Assembly: GCF_963853665.1 (NCBI RefSeq)
Contig: NZ_OY970459.1
Coordinates: 930,001-994,000, forward strand
Source of the DNA: Mycobacterium decipiens
Lineage (GTDB): Bacteria > Actinomycetota > Actinomycetes > Mycobacteriales > Mycobacteriaceae
DNA length: 64,000 bases
Direction of reading: 5' to 3'
This document shows, piece after piece, positions 1-8,241 of this stretch. The notes below the pieces were generated by a model that searched no databases, was not told the origin of the DNA, and saw nothing but the letters and a program-made list of their open reading frames with translations. A program made the translations under genes and the position numbers. The stretch's first letter is position 1; the number at the start of each line of letters is the position of its first letter.

Positions 1-296
1 CCCACAACCGGGTCCGCACCGACCGCATCGACCAAGCCGGCGGCATCACCTTGCGCGTCGCCGGCCGGCTGCACCACCTCGGCGTGGGGCGAACCTACAC
101 CGGCACCCGCGTGCTGATCCTCGTCCAGGACCTACACGTCCGCATCATCAACGCCGCCACCGGCGAGCTGCTGCGCGAGCTAACACTGGACCCCACCAAG
201 GACTACCAACCCACCGGTGCCCCCAAAGGCCCCAAACGGAAGAAGGCCCGACCCTAACGCAGGTTCGGACCTATTCCGATGTCTTGAGACATCACA
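1..296 (+). mobile_element. Right end of an IS481-family insertion sequence (left part outside window)
   Basis: The end is recognised by comparison with the complete IS481-family copy at 2880-4164. Both have a transposase C-terminus followed about 40-50 bp later by a GATGTC-N4-GACATCACA terminus. Here that terminus finishes at base 296. The left half lies before the window, so neither length nor target duplication can be judged. It is a different member from the second copy, because the protein tails are clearly diverged. Confidence 0.6.
3..257 (+). CDS. IS481-family transposase, C-terminal fragment (cut by window edge)
   Basis: An open frame enters from the window edge and ends at TAA 255-257, giving 84 residues. 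Its tail (GELLRELTLDP followed by KDYQPTG) parallels the tail of the transposase at 2947-4114 (LLRRLTIDTTRRYQPTG). This is the beta-rich C-terminal extension that follows the DDE domain in many actinobacterial IS481 transposases. The catalytic residues lie upstream of the window, so activity cannot be judged. Confidence 0.65.
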   Translation, partial: HNRVRTDRIDQAGGITLRVAGRLHHLGVGRTYTGTRVLILVQDLHVRIINAATGELLRELTLDPTKDYQPTGAPKGPKRKKARP

Positions 297-407
297 GTAC
301 GAGGTGTAGGAGCTTTCGAACCTATGGGCTACCCGGACGCCCAGACCGCTACGCCACCCGAGACATAGCACACCCCACCCGACCCACATTCATGGCAGTA
401 GAGCCTC

Positions 408-655
408 TCAAATTAGGAACGCGATGTCCTTTTCCTGCTCGGCCACCTGTCTGCGCAACCGCGCCACTCGGCGCGCTCGGTGGCTGCTAGCGGCTCCTAT
501 CGTTGCGCGCCGCTGCCGCCTGCATACGGCGACGCTCCTCGCCGACCCAACGGCCCAGCAAAGGCTTCGTTGAGAGCGAGCTCACGGGTCACCTCAGCTA
601 TCGAGCGACCGGAGTCGATCACCCGATGGGCAGCCTCAAACCTTGTACTCAGTAG
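408..655 (-). pseudogene. Decayed IS3-type transposase OrfA remnant
   Basis: Read on the minus strand, the segment encodes a broken helix-turn-helix protein. One frame gives FEAAHRVIDSGRSIAEVTRE. After a frameshift another gives LLGRWVGEERRRMQAAAA. A third ends in RLRRQVAEQEKDIAFL. The order HTH, WV, then a short coiled coil ending in EKDIAFL is that of IS3-family OrfA proteins. At least two frame changes and internal stops show it is dead. No OrfB is visible beside it. The segment 297-407 between it and the IS481 end holds nothing I recognise. Confidence 0.5.
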
Positions 656-781
656 TAAAAGACCGGTGGATACGGGACACGACGACATCCTTCCAGCTGA
701 ACCCATGATCCCGCTATCTCGATGTTCACCGCACGGGGTGAATCTCAGTTTCATGTCTGGTGTCTGCCATACTCTCTGCCC

Positions 782-1597
782 ATGGCCTTCAGTCCCGCCC
801 ACCGCCTCCTCGCCCGCGTGGGGAGCACCTCGATCTACAAGAGAGTTTGGCGGTACTGGTACCCGCTGATGACACGCGGGCTCGGTGCCGACAAAATTGC
901 GTTCCTCAACTGGGCCTATGAGGAAGATCCGCCGATGGCCCTGACGCTGGAGGCATCCGACGAGCCCAACCGAGCTCACATCAACATGTATCACCGCACG
1001 GCGACCCAGGTGGATCTGAGCGGCAAGCGGGTGCTGGAGGTCAGTTGCGGCCACGGCGGCGGAGCCTCCTATCTCACGCGCACCCTGCACCCGGCCTCCT
1101 ACACGGGGTTGGACTTGAACCGGGCCGGCATCAAGTTGTGTCAGAAACGACACAACCTGCCTGGTTTGGATTTTGTGCGGGGCGACGCCGAAAACCTGCC
1201 CTTCGAGGACGAATCCTTCGACGTGGTACTCAACGTCGAAGCCTCGCACTGCTACCCGTACTTTCCTCGTTTCCTCGCCGAGGTAGTGCGCGTCCTGCGC
1301 CCGGGAGGATACTTCCTGTACACCGATGTGCGCCCCAGCAATGAGATCGCCGGATGGGAGGCTGACCTGGCCGACAGCCCGCTGCGGCAACTCTCGCAGC
1401 GGGAAATCAATGTCGAGGTGGTGCGCGGTATCGAGAAGAATTCACACACGTCACGGGTGCTGGTCGATCGCCATCTGCCAGCCTTCCTGCGTTTCGCGGA
1501 CCGCGCGGTAGGCGCGCAGCTGTCCCGCTACCTGGAAGGCGGGGAGCTGTCGTACCGGCTGTACTGCTTCACCAAGGATTTCGCGGCGTCCCGATGA
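782..1597 (+). CDS. SAM-dependent methyltransferase, Rv2952-like (phthiotriol/phenolphthiotriol type)
   Basis: A 271-residue class-I methyltransferase. SAM-binding motif I ([11 protein letters not shown]) is at about residues 84-94, the acidic motif II (GLDLN) at about 109-113, and [14 protein letters not shown] follows. Length and local sequence closely match M. tuberculosis Rv2952, which O-methylates phthiotriol and phenolphthiotriol dimycocerosates during DIM and phenolic glycolipid synthesis. The related glycopeptidolipid methyltransferases share this fold, so the exact lipid substrate is inferred. The ATG at 782 starts the conserved MAFS...R; an in-frame ATG at 722 would add 20 unconserved residues. 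It stands alone among IS remnants, far from any polyketide synthase genes in view. Confidence 0.8.
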   Translation: MAFSPAHRLLARVGSTSIYKRVWRYWYPLMTRGLGADKIAFLNWAYEEDPPMALTLEASDEPNRAHINMYHRTATQVDLSGKRVLEVSCGHGGGASYLTRTLHPASYTGLDLNRAGIKLCQKRHNLPGLDFVRGDAENLPFEDESFDVVLNVEASHCYPYFPRFLAEVVRVLRPGGYFLYTDVRPSNEIAGWEADLADSPLRQLSQREINVEVVRGIEKNSHTSRVLVDRHLPAFLRFADRAVGAQLSRYLEGGELSYRLYCFTKDFAASR

Positions 1598-1754
1598 GCC
1601 CAGCTGGGGCACGAGTTCGACAATGTCGTAACGGCGCCACCGGCTTCTCCGGCAAGTTGACCGCCGAATCTCTGCCCAGTCCTCCACGCCCAACACCCGC
1701 TTCCTCCTTGGCCCATAGCCAAGACTCTCCAGGAAGCTGGTCAATTTTCAGTTG
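1598..1754 (-). other. Intergenic segment with a possible IS21 IstA N-terminal remnant
   Basis: On the minus strand around 1600-1700, a short stretch encodes GVEDWAEIRR, the usual beginning of IS21-family IstA transposases (VEDWAEIRRLH). The similarity stops after about ten residues and there is no helix-turn-helix continuation in any frame. If real, it is a scrap left by an older insertion. The match is short and could be chance. Confidence 0.3.
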
Positions 1755-2497
1755 GGTGGTTTCTAGGCGTGGTCGCAACACTTCTCTAGATTCTGGAGGC
1801 TGTGTTGGCATCGTCGCGTCGGGTGAAGAAGAGGCCGGGGCGTCGCCCGCTGTCGGCCAAACGTGAGCGGTTCATGGAGTTGCGGGTTCGCGGGTGGAGT
1901 GTGCGCGCCGCGGCCCGCGAAGTCGGTGTGTCCCGGTCGGCGGCGACGAACTGGACGCGCGGCTACAAGACCTACCGCAACGGCGTCGAGGTCGGGTTCA
2001 TCCCACCCCTGGATCGACTAGCCGTCCGCCAAATCAGCACACGTTTCCTGTCCCAGGACGAGCGTATCGAGATAGCCGATCTGCGTCGCTTAGGGCTGAG
2101 CATTCGGACGATCGCCGACCGGCTTGGTCGATCACCGTCGACGATTTCGCGGGAGCTACGGCGCAACGCTCGGGCTGGCCGCGGCTATCAGCCCTTCGAC
2201 GCCCATCGGCTCGCCACTGCTCGACGAGCACGTCATCACCGACGTCGTGTCGACACCAACGATCATCTCAGCGGTGTGATCACCGAGCTGCTTGGTCAGC
2301 GGTGGAGCCCCCAGCAGATCAGCCGTCATCTGCGCCTGCGTTTTTCTGATGATCCATCGATGCGGTTATGCCATGAGAGTATTTATCAGGCTGTGTACCA
2401 ACCGAATTCGCGCTTCCTGCGACCCTCGCGGTTAGCCCCACATCGACGTTCGCCACTGCGAACCGGTCGGGATCGCCGCCGAGCCCACCAGTGCCAG

Positions 2498-2545
2498 CAG
2501 CGCCGGCGTCCGCGGTTCCAGCAGCGCCGGCGTCCGCGGTTCCAG
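2498..2545 (+). repeat. Perfect 24-bp tandem duplication in the IS30 transposase
   Basis: Bases 2498-2521 and 2522-2545 are identical, beginning CAGCGCCGGCG. The repeat duplicates the eight residues QRRRPRFQ in frame, in the basic linker before the DDE domain. It does not disturb the reading frame. Confidence 0.9.
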
Positions 2546-2864
2546 CAGCCGATGTTGACCATCCACGACCGGCCCTTCCCGCCAATCGACCGGTCGCAAG
2601 CCGGTCACTGGGAGGGCGACCTCATCATCGGCAACAACCACCTCTCGGCAATCGGCACTTTGGTCGAACGTCAGACTCGGATGCTGCGGCTGGTGCATTT
2701 GCCCCGCGCGGACTCCGACTCCCTGCACGCCGCCCCGGTAGCCCGCATGCAGGATCTGCCATTGGCGCTGATGCGATCAATCACCTGGGACCAGGGCACC
2801 GAGATGGCGCGACACCTCGCCACCACCGACAAACTCGGCGCTCCCGTCTACTTCTGCGACTCCC

Positions 2865-2879
2865 GATCACCCTGGCAAC
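2865..2879 (+). repeat. Target-site duplication, left copy (15 bp)
   Basis: GATCACCCTGGCAAC directly abuts the left end of the IS481-family element and recurs exactly at 4165-4179 on its right side. It belongs to the IS30 transposase coding sequence. Confidence 0.9.
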
Positions 2880-4164
2880 TGTTGTCTATCTTGTGATCGC
2901 TGACGGTTTTTGTTGCGAGACATCGCTGACACCTAGCGGGCGCTTGATGCTGTGGAGCATGGCGCAGAAGGTGGTCTCGATGGAACCAAAGCTGCTGGCG
3001 GTGTTCTCTAGTGGTGTGCCGATGAAGGTAACGGCGTTGTGCCGGGAACTAGGGATTTCACGTCAGACCCTCTACGAGTATCGGCGGCGGTTCGAGGCGG
3101 AAGGCCCCACCGGGCTGGTGGAGCGCTCTCGGCGTCCACACTCCTCTCCACAGCGGATTCCTGCTGAGACTGAGGACGCAATCATTCGGCTGCGCAAGGA
3201 ACTTCGCGTCGACTGCGGCGCTCAGGCCATTGCCTACCATCTAGCGCGCCGCGGTGAGATCGTTCCATCGGTTGCCACCATTCATCGTGTCTTGGTGCGC
3301 CGCGGAATGGTGACACCGCAACCACGCAAACGCCCCCATGCTGCGTGGCGACGTTTCGAATGGCCCCGGCCCAACGACGCGTCGCAGATCGACGCCACGA
3401 CCTGGGCGCTGGCCGATGGGCAAACGGTATGGATCATGGACATCCTCGACGATCACTCCCGCGCCCTAGTCGCAGCCCGCGTCGATACCGGCCCAACAGC
3501 CAAAGTCACCTGGGAGGCCTTCACCAGCGCCGTGCAGGAATGGGGCCTGCCCGCCCATGTCATGAACGACAATGGCAGCTGCTTCACCGGCCGCCTGGCA
3601 CGAAACGGGGCAGCTGATTTCGAACGCATGCTGCGTTCAGCAGGAATCAAGCAGATCTGCTCGCGACCTAGCCATCCGCAAACATGCGGGAAACTCGAAC
3701 GCTCCCACCAGACCACCAAGACCTGGCTGCGCCTGCAGCCACCGGCGCGATCACTAGAAGAACTACAACACCAACTCGACCGGTGGCGTGCGCACTATAA
3801 CCACGCCCGACCACAAAGCCCTCCACGGTCAAACTCCCGCCGAACGCTGGCAATCAAGCCCACCGGCCACTCCTGGTCTAGTCATCGCAGGACCAGTACG
3901 TGCCAGCGTGCACCGCGTCCACAAAGCCGGCCACATCGGCTGGAGCGACTACGCCGTCGGCATCGATAGTCGCCTAGCCGGTCAACACGTTCTCGTCGTT
4001 GCCCGTGACTTCAACCTGGCCATCTATGGCCAACAAGGCCTCCTACGCCGGCTAACCATCGACACCACCCGCCGCTACCAACCCACCGGCATCCCACCCG
4101 GCCGACGACGCTAACGTCAGCGATGTCCTGACGAAAACTGTCAGCGATGTCGCGCGACATCACA
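2880..4164 (+). mobile_element. IS481-family element inserted in the IS30 transposase
   Basis: A 1,285-bp element with one transposase gene. The 25-bp left end starts TGT and finishes ATCGCTGAC. The right end read in reverse also starts TGT and finishes ATCGCTGAC at the same distance, so the two ends form an imperfect inverted repeat. A second CATCGCTGAC copy lies just inside each terminus. A perfect 15-bp target duplication flanks it. Insertion was therefore by transposition into the IS30 gene and is younger than that copy. Confidence 0.85.
2947..4114 (+). pseudogene. IS481-family transposase with an internal frameshift
   Basis: The protein begins with an HTH (VTALCRELGISRQTLYEYRR) and continues into an rve/DDE core: QIDATTW (first Asp), VMNDNGSCFTG (second Asp) and HPQTCGKLERSHQ (Glu). 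The frame breaks near 3811. One frame ends in HYNHARP, and the expected continuation HKALHGQTPAERW lies in the next frame and runs to TAA 4112-4114. Comparison with the usual YNxxRPHxAL motif suggests loss of two bases (net +1 shift). It is either inactivated or contains an assembly error. The start is the ATG at 2947; 2959 is also possible. Confidence 0.75.
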
Positions 4165-4179
4165 GATCACCCTGGCAAC
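4165..4179 (+). repeat. Target-site duplication, right copy (15 bp)
   Basis: Exact second copy of GATCACCCTGGCAAC, immediately after the ...CATCACA terminus of the inserted element. From here the IS30 transposase reading resumes. Confidence 0.9.
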
Positions 4180-4632
4180 GCGGCAGCAACGAAAACACCA
4201 ACGGACTGCTGCGTGACTACTTCCCCAAGGGCGTCTCCCTCATCAACCATCCACCGGAGCACCTGATGGCAGTTGAGGACGAACTCAACAACCGTCCCCG
4301 GATGGTCCTCCAAGACCGTTGCCCCGCTGATCTATTCGCTGCCCTGCTAGCCTCCAGTGGTCCGTCAGTGTTGCGACGTTGACTAGAACTCACCTTGCCG
4401 CGCACTGGTCAGTATTCAGCTGCCGTCGACAGCGGCATGCAGCTCATCTCGACCACGCGCAGATCGTGCATCCAGCAATCATCGACCACCCCAAGGATTG
4501 CGCGTCAGCCGCGTGCGCCCCTCGACCCGCAGTGGGTGACTGAAACCAAGCGTCACTCGGGCTCACAGCTTGTCACAGGCGGGCGCTGTAGGATGCAGTC
4601 ATCCCGGCGGGGCGACGACACGAGGTGCGCGC

Positions 4633-5523
4633 ATGGCGAGGATGGATGAAGCTGTCAGTTCGGGTGTCGGGGATCTCGAACGTGAGATATGTGAATTGCT
4701 ACGCGGCCAACCGCCCGCCGAAGCGGTCATCGATCGCGTTGCGCTGGAACGCCATCGTGGTGTCGCGGTCGTCACGCTGAGCCATCCGCTGGCGCAGAAC
4801 GCGCTGAACCTCGCGAGCTGGCATCGCCTGAAGTTGCTGATCGACAACCTCGCTGACGAATCCCAACTCCGGGTGGTCGTGCTGCGCGGTGCCGGCGACA
4901 AGGCGTTCGCGGCGGGTGCCGACATCAAGGAGTTTCCGAACACTCGGATGTGCGCCGCGGACGCCACCAACTACAACGAGAGCGTGGCAGCCTGCCTGAG
5001 GGCGCTGGCCGCAGTTCCAGTTCCGGTCATCGCTGCGGTCCGTGGGCTTGCGGTAGGCGGTGGCTGCGAGCTGATCACGGCCTGCGATGTCTGCATTGCA
5101 ACCGACGATTCGCGCTTCGGTATCCCGCTGGGCAAGCTTGGGGTGATCCTTGGCTTCACAGAGGCGGACGCTGTTGCACGCCTCATCGGTCGGGCGGCCC
5201 TGAAGTATCTGTTGTTCAGCGGAGAGCTGATCGGCGTGGCAGATGCTGCGCGCTGGGGATTGGTACAAAGGGTTGTCGCGCCAAACGAATTGGCGGATGC
5301 GACAGCTCAACTTGTCGGCCAGATCTGCCGGCAATCGGCGGTGACGATGCGTGCGACGAAGGTGGTCGCCAACATGCATGGCCGAGCGCTGACCGGTGCT
5401 GACACCGATGCCCTGATCCGATTGAGCGTCGAGGCCTACGAGGGGGCGGATCTAAGAGAAGGGGTGGCGGCCTTCAGTCAGCGACGCCCGCCCAGATTCG
5501 ATGGATTCGAGCTCCAGCCTTAG
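4633..5523 (+). CDS. Atypical crotonase / enoyl-CoA hydratase-isomerase family protein
   Basis: A 296-residue crotonase-fold protein. The first oxyanion-hole segment is FAAGADIKEF and the second is GLAVGGGCELITACD. The two Glu residues that act as acid and base in true enoyl-CoA hydratases are not where expected. The usual PE before the glycine loop reads PLGKLG, and the second position aligns with ALKYLLFSG, where a Tyr appears. The reaction on a CoA thioester may therefore differ from hydration. The start at 4633 follows GAGGTGCG. About 50 residues precede the crotonase core, longer than usual. The upstream 4398-4632 holds no recognised gene. The amidase downstream may share the transcript (108-bp gap). 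Confidence 0.72.
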   Translation: MARMDEAVSSGVGDLEREICELLRGQPPAEAVIDRVALERHRGVAVVTLSHPLAQNALNLASWHRLKLLIDNLADESQLRVVVLRGAGDKAFAAGADIKEFPNTRMCAADATNYNESVAACLRALAAVPVPVIAAVRGLAVGGGCELITACDVCIATDDSRFGIPLGKLGVILGFTEADAVARLIGRAALKYLLFSGELIGVADAARWGLVQRVVAPNELADATAQLVGQICRQSAVTMRATKVVANMHGRALTGADTDALIRLSVEAYEGADLREGVAAFSQRRPPRFDGFELQP

Positions 5524-5631
5524 CATGACCGCCTGCGCCAATCACAACGTTCGCAAATCGAATCGACTTGTGCTACAACACAACCCACATCGGGGTCACG
5601 CTGATCCGACGACAGCCAGGACCGTCTCGAA

Positions 5632-7074
5632 GTGACCGATGCTGGGCGCGAAATCCCAACCCAACTGGGTGAGGCCGAGATCGCGACACTCGACCTGACC
5701 GAAGTCGCCAAGCTGATTCACACCCGGCAACTCAAGTCAGAGGAAGTCACCGATTCGACCCTGCGGCGCATTGAGAATCTCGACCCGCACCTGAAGAGCT
5801 ACGCGTTCGTCATGGCGGACTCCGCGATGTCGGCGGCCCGCGCCGCCGACATCGACATCGCTCGTGGTCACTACAAGGGAGTTCTGCATGGTGTGCCGAT
5901 CGGTGTGAAAGATCTTTGCTACACACTCGACGCCCCAACCGCGGCGGGTACGACTGTCTTTGGTGGCTTCCGGCCGCGGTACGACGCCACGGTTGTCGCG
6001 AGGCTGCGTGCTGCCGGCGCGGTGATCATCGGAAAGTTGGCCATGACGGAAGGCGCGTACATCGGCTACCACCCGAGTCTGCCGACACCAGTCAACCCTT
6101 GGGATCCAGGAACGTGGGCAGGTGTGTCCTCGAGTGGTTGCGGCGTGGCCACCGCGGCGGGATTGTGCTTCGGCTCGATCGGATCGGACACCGGGGGATC
6201 GATCCGCTTTCCGACGAGCATGTGCGGTGTTACCGGAATCAAACCGACATGGGGGCGGGTCAGTCGGCACGGCATCGTTGAACTTGCCGGTAGTTTCGAC
6301 CACGTCGGACCGATCGCACGGACGGCTCGAGATGCGGGAGCCTTGCTCGCGGTCATCGCAGGACCCGACGTCAGTGACCCCACCTCATCGCTGGAGCCGG
6401 TCCCGGACTATTCGGCCGACCTGCCGTTGACTCAGACTTTCCGGGTCGGCGTGGACTGGCCGCAGATGACTTCGTTCGACGACGAAACCACATCCATGAT
6501 GGTCGACGTCATCAGGACGCTCGAAGGTATCGGGTGGCCTGTGATCGAGATCAAGCTGCCCGCACTTGGTCCGATTGTGGAAGCATTCGCAACGATGCGC
6601 GCGGTTGAGACGGCGATCGCACATGCCAACACCTATCCATCGCGCGCCGACGAGTACGGGCCGACGTTGGCCAGGCTCATCGATGTCGGGCGAAGGCTGA
6701 GCGCGGTTGAGTACCAGGCGCTGGTGCAGCAACGAGTCGAATTCACGGGGTTGCTGCGTCGGGCGTTCCAGACCGTGGATATCGTGCTGATGCCGAGCAG
6801 TGGACTCGCTTCGCCAACTCTGGAAACCATGCGGGGCCTAGGAGATAACGCGGGGCTGGCCGCCAGATTAGCGGCCCCGACCGCCCCATTCAACATGAGC
6901 GGCAACCCTGCTATATGCCTGCCCGCAGGGGCCACGCCACGAGGAACCCCAATTGGTGTCCAGTTCATCGGCCAAGCGTTCGCCGAGCGGCTGCTCATCC
7001 AAGCCGGTCACGCATTCCAGAACATCACCGGGTTCCATCTCCGTCGCCCACCGCTGCGCGTCGGCGACGCATAG
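5632..7074 (+). CDS. Amidase-signature family amidohydrolase
   Basis: A 480-residue amidase-signature enzyme with an intact Ser-cisSer-Lys triad: Lys93 in GVKDL, cis-Ser168 in SSSGCG, and nucleophile Ser190 in GSDTGGSIRFP. These enzymes hydrolyse amides to acids and ammonia. Substrate is not predictable from sequence alone. Close resemblance to GatA-type and broad-substrate amidases is general; no GatB or GatC genes are near, so a role in tRNA amidation is unlikely. Start is GTG 5632. It follows the atypical crotonase on the same strand. Confidence 0.82.
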   Translation: MTDAGREIPTQLGEAEIATLDLTEVAKLIHTRQLKSEEVTDSTLRRIENLDPHLKSYAFVMADSAMSAARAADIDIARGHYKGVLHGVPIGVKDLCYTLDAPTAAGTTVFGGFRPRYDATVVARLRAAGAVIIGKLAMTEGAYIGYHPSLPTPVNPWDPGTWAGVSSSGCGVATAAGLCFGSIGSDTGGSIRFPTSMCGVTGIKPTWGRVSRHGIVELAGSFDHVGPIARTARDAGALLAVIAGPDVSDPTSSLEPVPDYSADLPLTQTFRVGVDWPQMTSFDDETTSMMVDVIRTLEGIGWPVIEIKLPALGPIVEAFATMRAVETAIAHANTYPSRADEYGPTLARLIDVGRRLSAVEYQALVQQRVEFTGLLRRAFQTVDIVLMPSSGLASPTLETMRGLGDNAGLAARLAAPTAPFNMSGNPAICLPAGATPRGTPIGVQFIGQAFAERLLIQAGHAFQNITGFHLRRPPLRVGDA

Positions 7075-7089
7075 GAGGTCCAACGTCGG

Positions 7090-7908
7090 CTACCGCATCC
7101 ACTGGGTGTAGAAGCGGCTGAAGGTGCCGTCGGTGAGGGCGTGGGCGAGCCATTGGTTTACCCGCTCGGTCAGCTGGCTTCCCTTGGGCAGCAGGTAGGC
7201 CTTGTGGTCGGTGGTAAATGGCTCATCCGGGTGCACGGCAACCAGTCCAGGGTTCCGTTTGGCTTGGTAGACCGCCTCGATGGCATCGGTGATCATGACG
7301 TCGGCCCTGCCCTCGAGGAGTTGGTCGAACACGGTTGTGTTGTCTGGCCAGATGATGAGGGTGGCGTTGGGGAAGTTCTGCCTTGCGAACTGTTCGTTGG
7401 TCCCTGCGGCGTTCTCGATCACGCGCACATCGTGCCGATTGATCTGCTCGATCGATTGAAACCGATCAGCATTGGCAGCGGTGGCCAACGGCGTCTTGCC
7501 GGTCCTCAGATAGGGCTGCGTGAAGTCGGCCAGCTGCTCGCGCGCCGGTGTCTTTGAGATCCCTCCGACGGCGAGGTCACATTTGCCCGGCGCTGCCATG
7601 TCTGTCATCAGCGACCGCCACGTGGTCGCCACGAATGTTGCGGTACGTCCCAGCTGCGCCGCGAGATCGTTGGCCATGTCGATGTCAATGCCGGTGTACT
7701 GTCCGGTCGCTGGGTCGCGATAGGACAGCGGCCTGTAGTCGCCGGTGGTACAGACCCGCAGCGTTGTTGGCGCGGCATCGGCCTCGGAAGTTGAGGTATG
7801 GCCAGCGACGGGCGCCTCGCCGTCGCAACTCGCGCACAGTGCAGCGACACACGTAATGACACTCACTGTCAGAGTTGAGAAGAACCGATGGTCAAGCCGG
7901 AAACGCAC
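7090..7908 (-). CDS. Exported PheC-like (cyclohexadienyl dehydratase / solute-binding type 3) protein
   Basis: From GTG 7908 the product is 272 residues. It opens with RFRLDHR, a hydrophobic stretch and CASCDG, an export signal with a possible but non-ideal lipobox. The mature part is a type-II periplasmic binding fold. TTGDYRPLSYR, GIDIDMA, GTNEQFARQNFP and DVMITDAIEA parallel the P. aeruginosa cyclohexadienyl dehydratase PheC rather than ordinary amino-acid-binding proteins. PheC converts prephenate or arogenate to phenylpyruvate or phenylalanine outside the cytoplasm. No ABC permease genes adjoin, which favours an enzyme over a transporter component. The open frame extends to 8115, but that part lacks signal-peptide character. 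Confidence 0.7.
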   Translation of the reverse strand: MRFRLDHRFFSTLTVSVITCVAALCASCDGEAPVAGHTSTSEADAAPTTLRVCTTGDYRPLSYRDPATGQYTGIDIDMANDLAAQLGRTATFVATTWRSLMTDMAAPGKCDLAVGGISKTPAREQLADFTQPYLRTGKTPLATAANADRFQSIEQINRHDVRVIENAAGTNEQFARQNFPNATLIIWPDNTTVFDQLLEGRADVMITDAIEAVYQAKRNPGLVAVHPDEPFTTDHKAYLLPKGSQLTERVNQWLAHALTDGTFSRFYTQWMR

Positions 7909-8241
7909 TAGTGCAGCATGACATGGACCTCCGGCTACCATCTGGAGTAGGGTGCAGGATTGGTCGTTCAGGCAGTCTCGACTGCTCACTGGCAATATCA
8001 ATTGCATTTGGTGGTAGGTGTTTTCGGCCCACCGCTGATGTCTGCGCACCGGTCTAGTACGGTAGTGGATGCGTTGATCGCTTGGTAGGTGACAACCTAT
8101 TAGTTGTTGTGACACAGGCGATTACGACGGCAATGCCGGCAGCTATTCCGGTGTGGCCATGCAGCGCGGTCGGTCGAGCGTCGCGGGCGCCGAGCCTGCG
8201 GCGCTGCCTGCTGAAGGGGTAGAGGAATTGGGCGGTCTGTG

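Larger units (their letters stand above)
1802..4382 (+). pseudogene. IS30-family transposase, split by insertion
   Basis: Two halves of one gene lie on either side of an inserted element. The 5' half (1802-2879, GTG start) carries the N-terminal HTH (AAREVGVSRSAATNW), a second HTH (IRTIADRLGRSPSTISREL) and the DDE region with GHWEGDLIIG and ITWDQGTEMA. The 3' half (4165-4382) restarts at the duplicated SPWQ codons and continues as RGSNENTNGLLRDYFPKG, which supplies the catalytic Glu. Joining the halves across the duplicated 15 bp restores a continuous IS30 transposase. As it stands, the 5' frame stops at 2896 inside the inserted element. Confidence 0.8.
1755..4394 (+). mobile_element. IS30-family element, interrupted by an IS481-family element
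   Basis: The ends form an imperfect inverted repeat. The left end begins GGTGGTTTCTAG and runs to GTCGCAACACT (1755-1782). The right end, read on the other strand, begins GGTGAGTTCTAG and runs to GTCGCAACACT (4394 back to 4367). TTG immediately flanks both sides (1752-1754 and 4395-4397), a 3-bp target duplication typical of IS30. Removing the inner element and one copy of its target duplication leaves about 1,340 bp, a normal IS30 size. The transposase gene is split, so this copy cannot move by itself. Confidence 0.72.

Noticed and set aside
497..1390. 297-codon minus-strand frame spanning the IS3 remnant and the methyltransferase
   Set aside because: Only its end has IS3 OrfA similarity; the rest is antisense to the methyltransferase, so it is not one gene.
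2491..2946. Upstream extension of the IS481-type transposase frame
   Set aside because: It overlaps the IS30 transposase in another frame and crosses the element boundary at 2880, so it cannot be native coding sequence.
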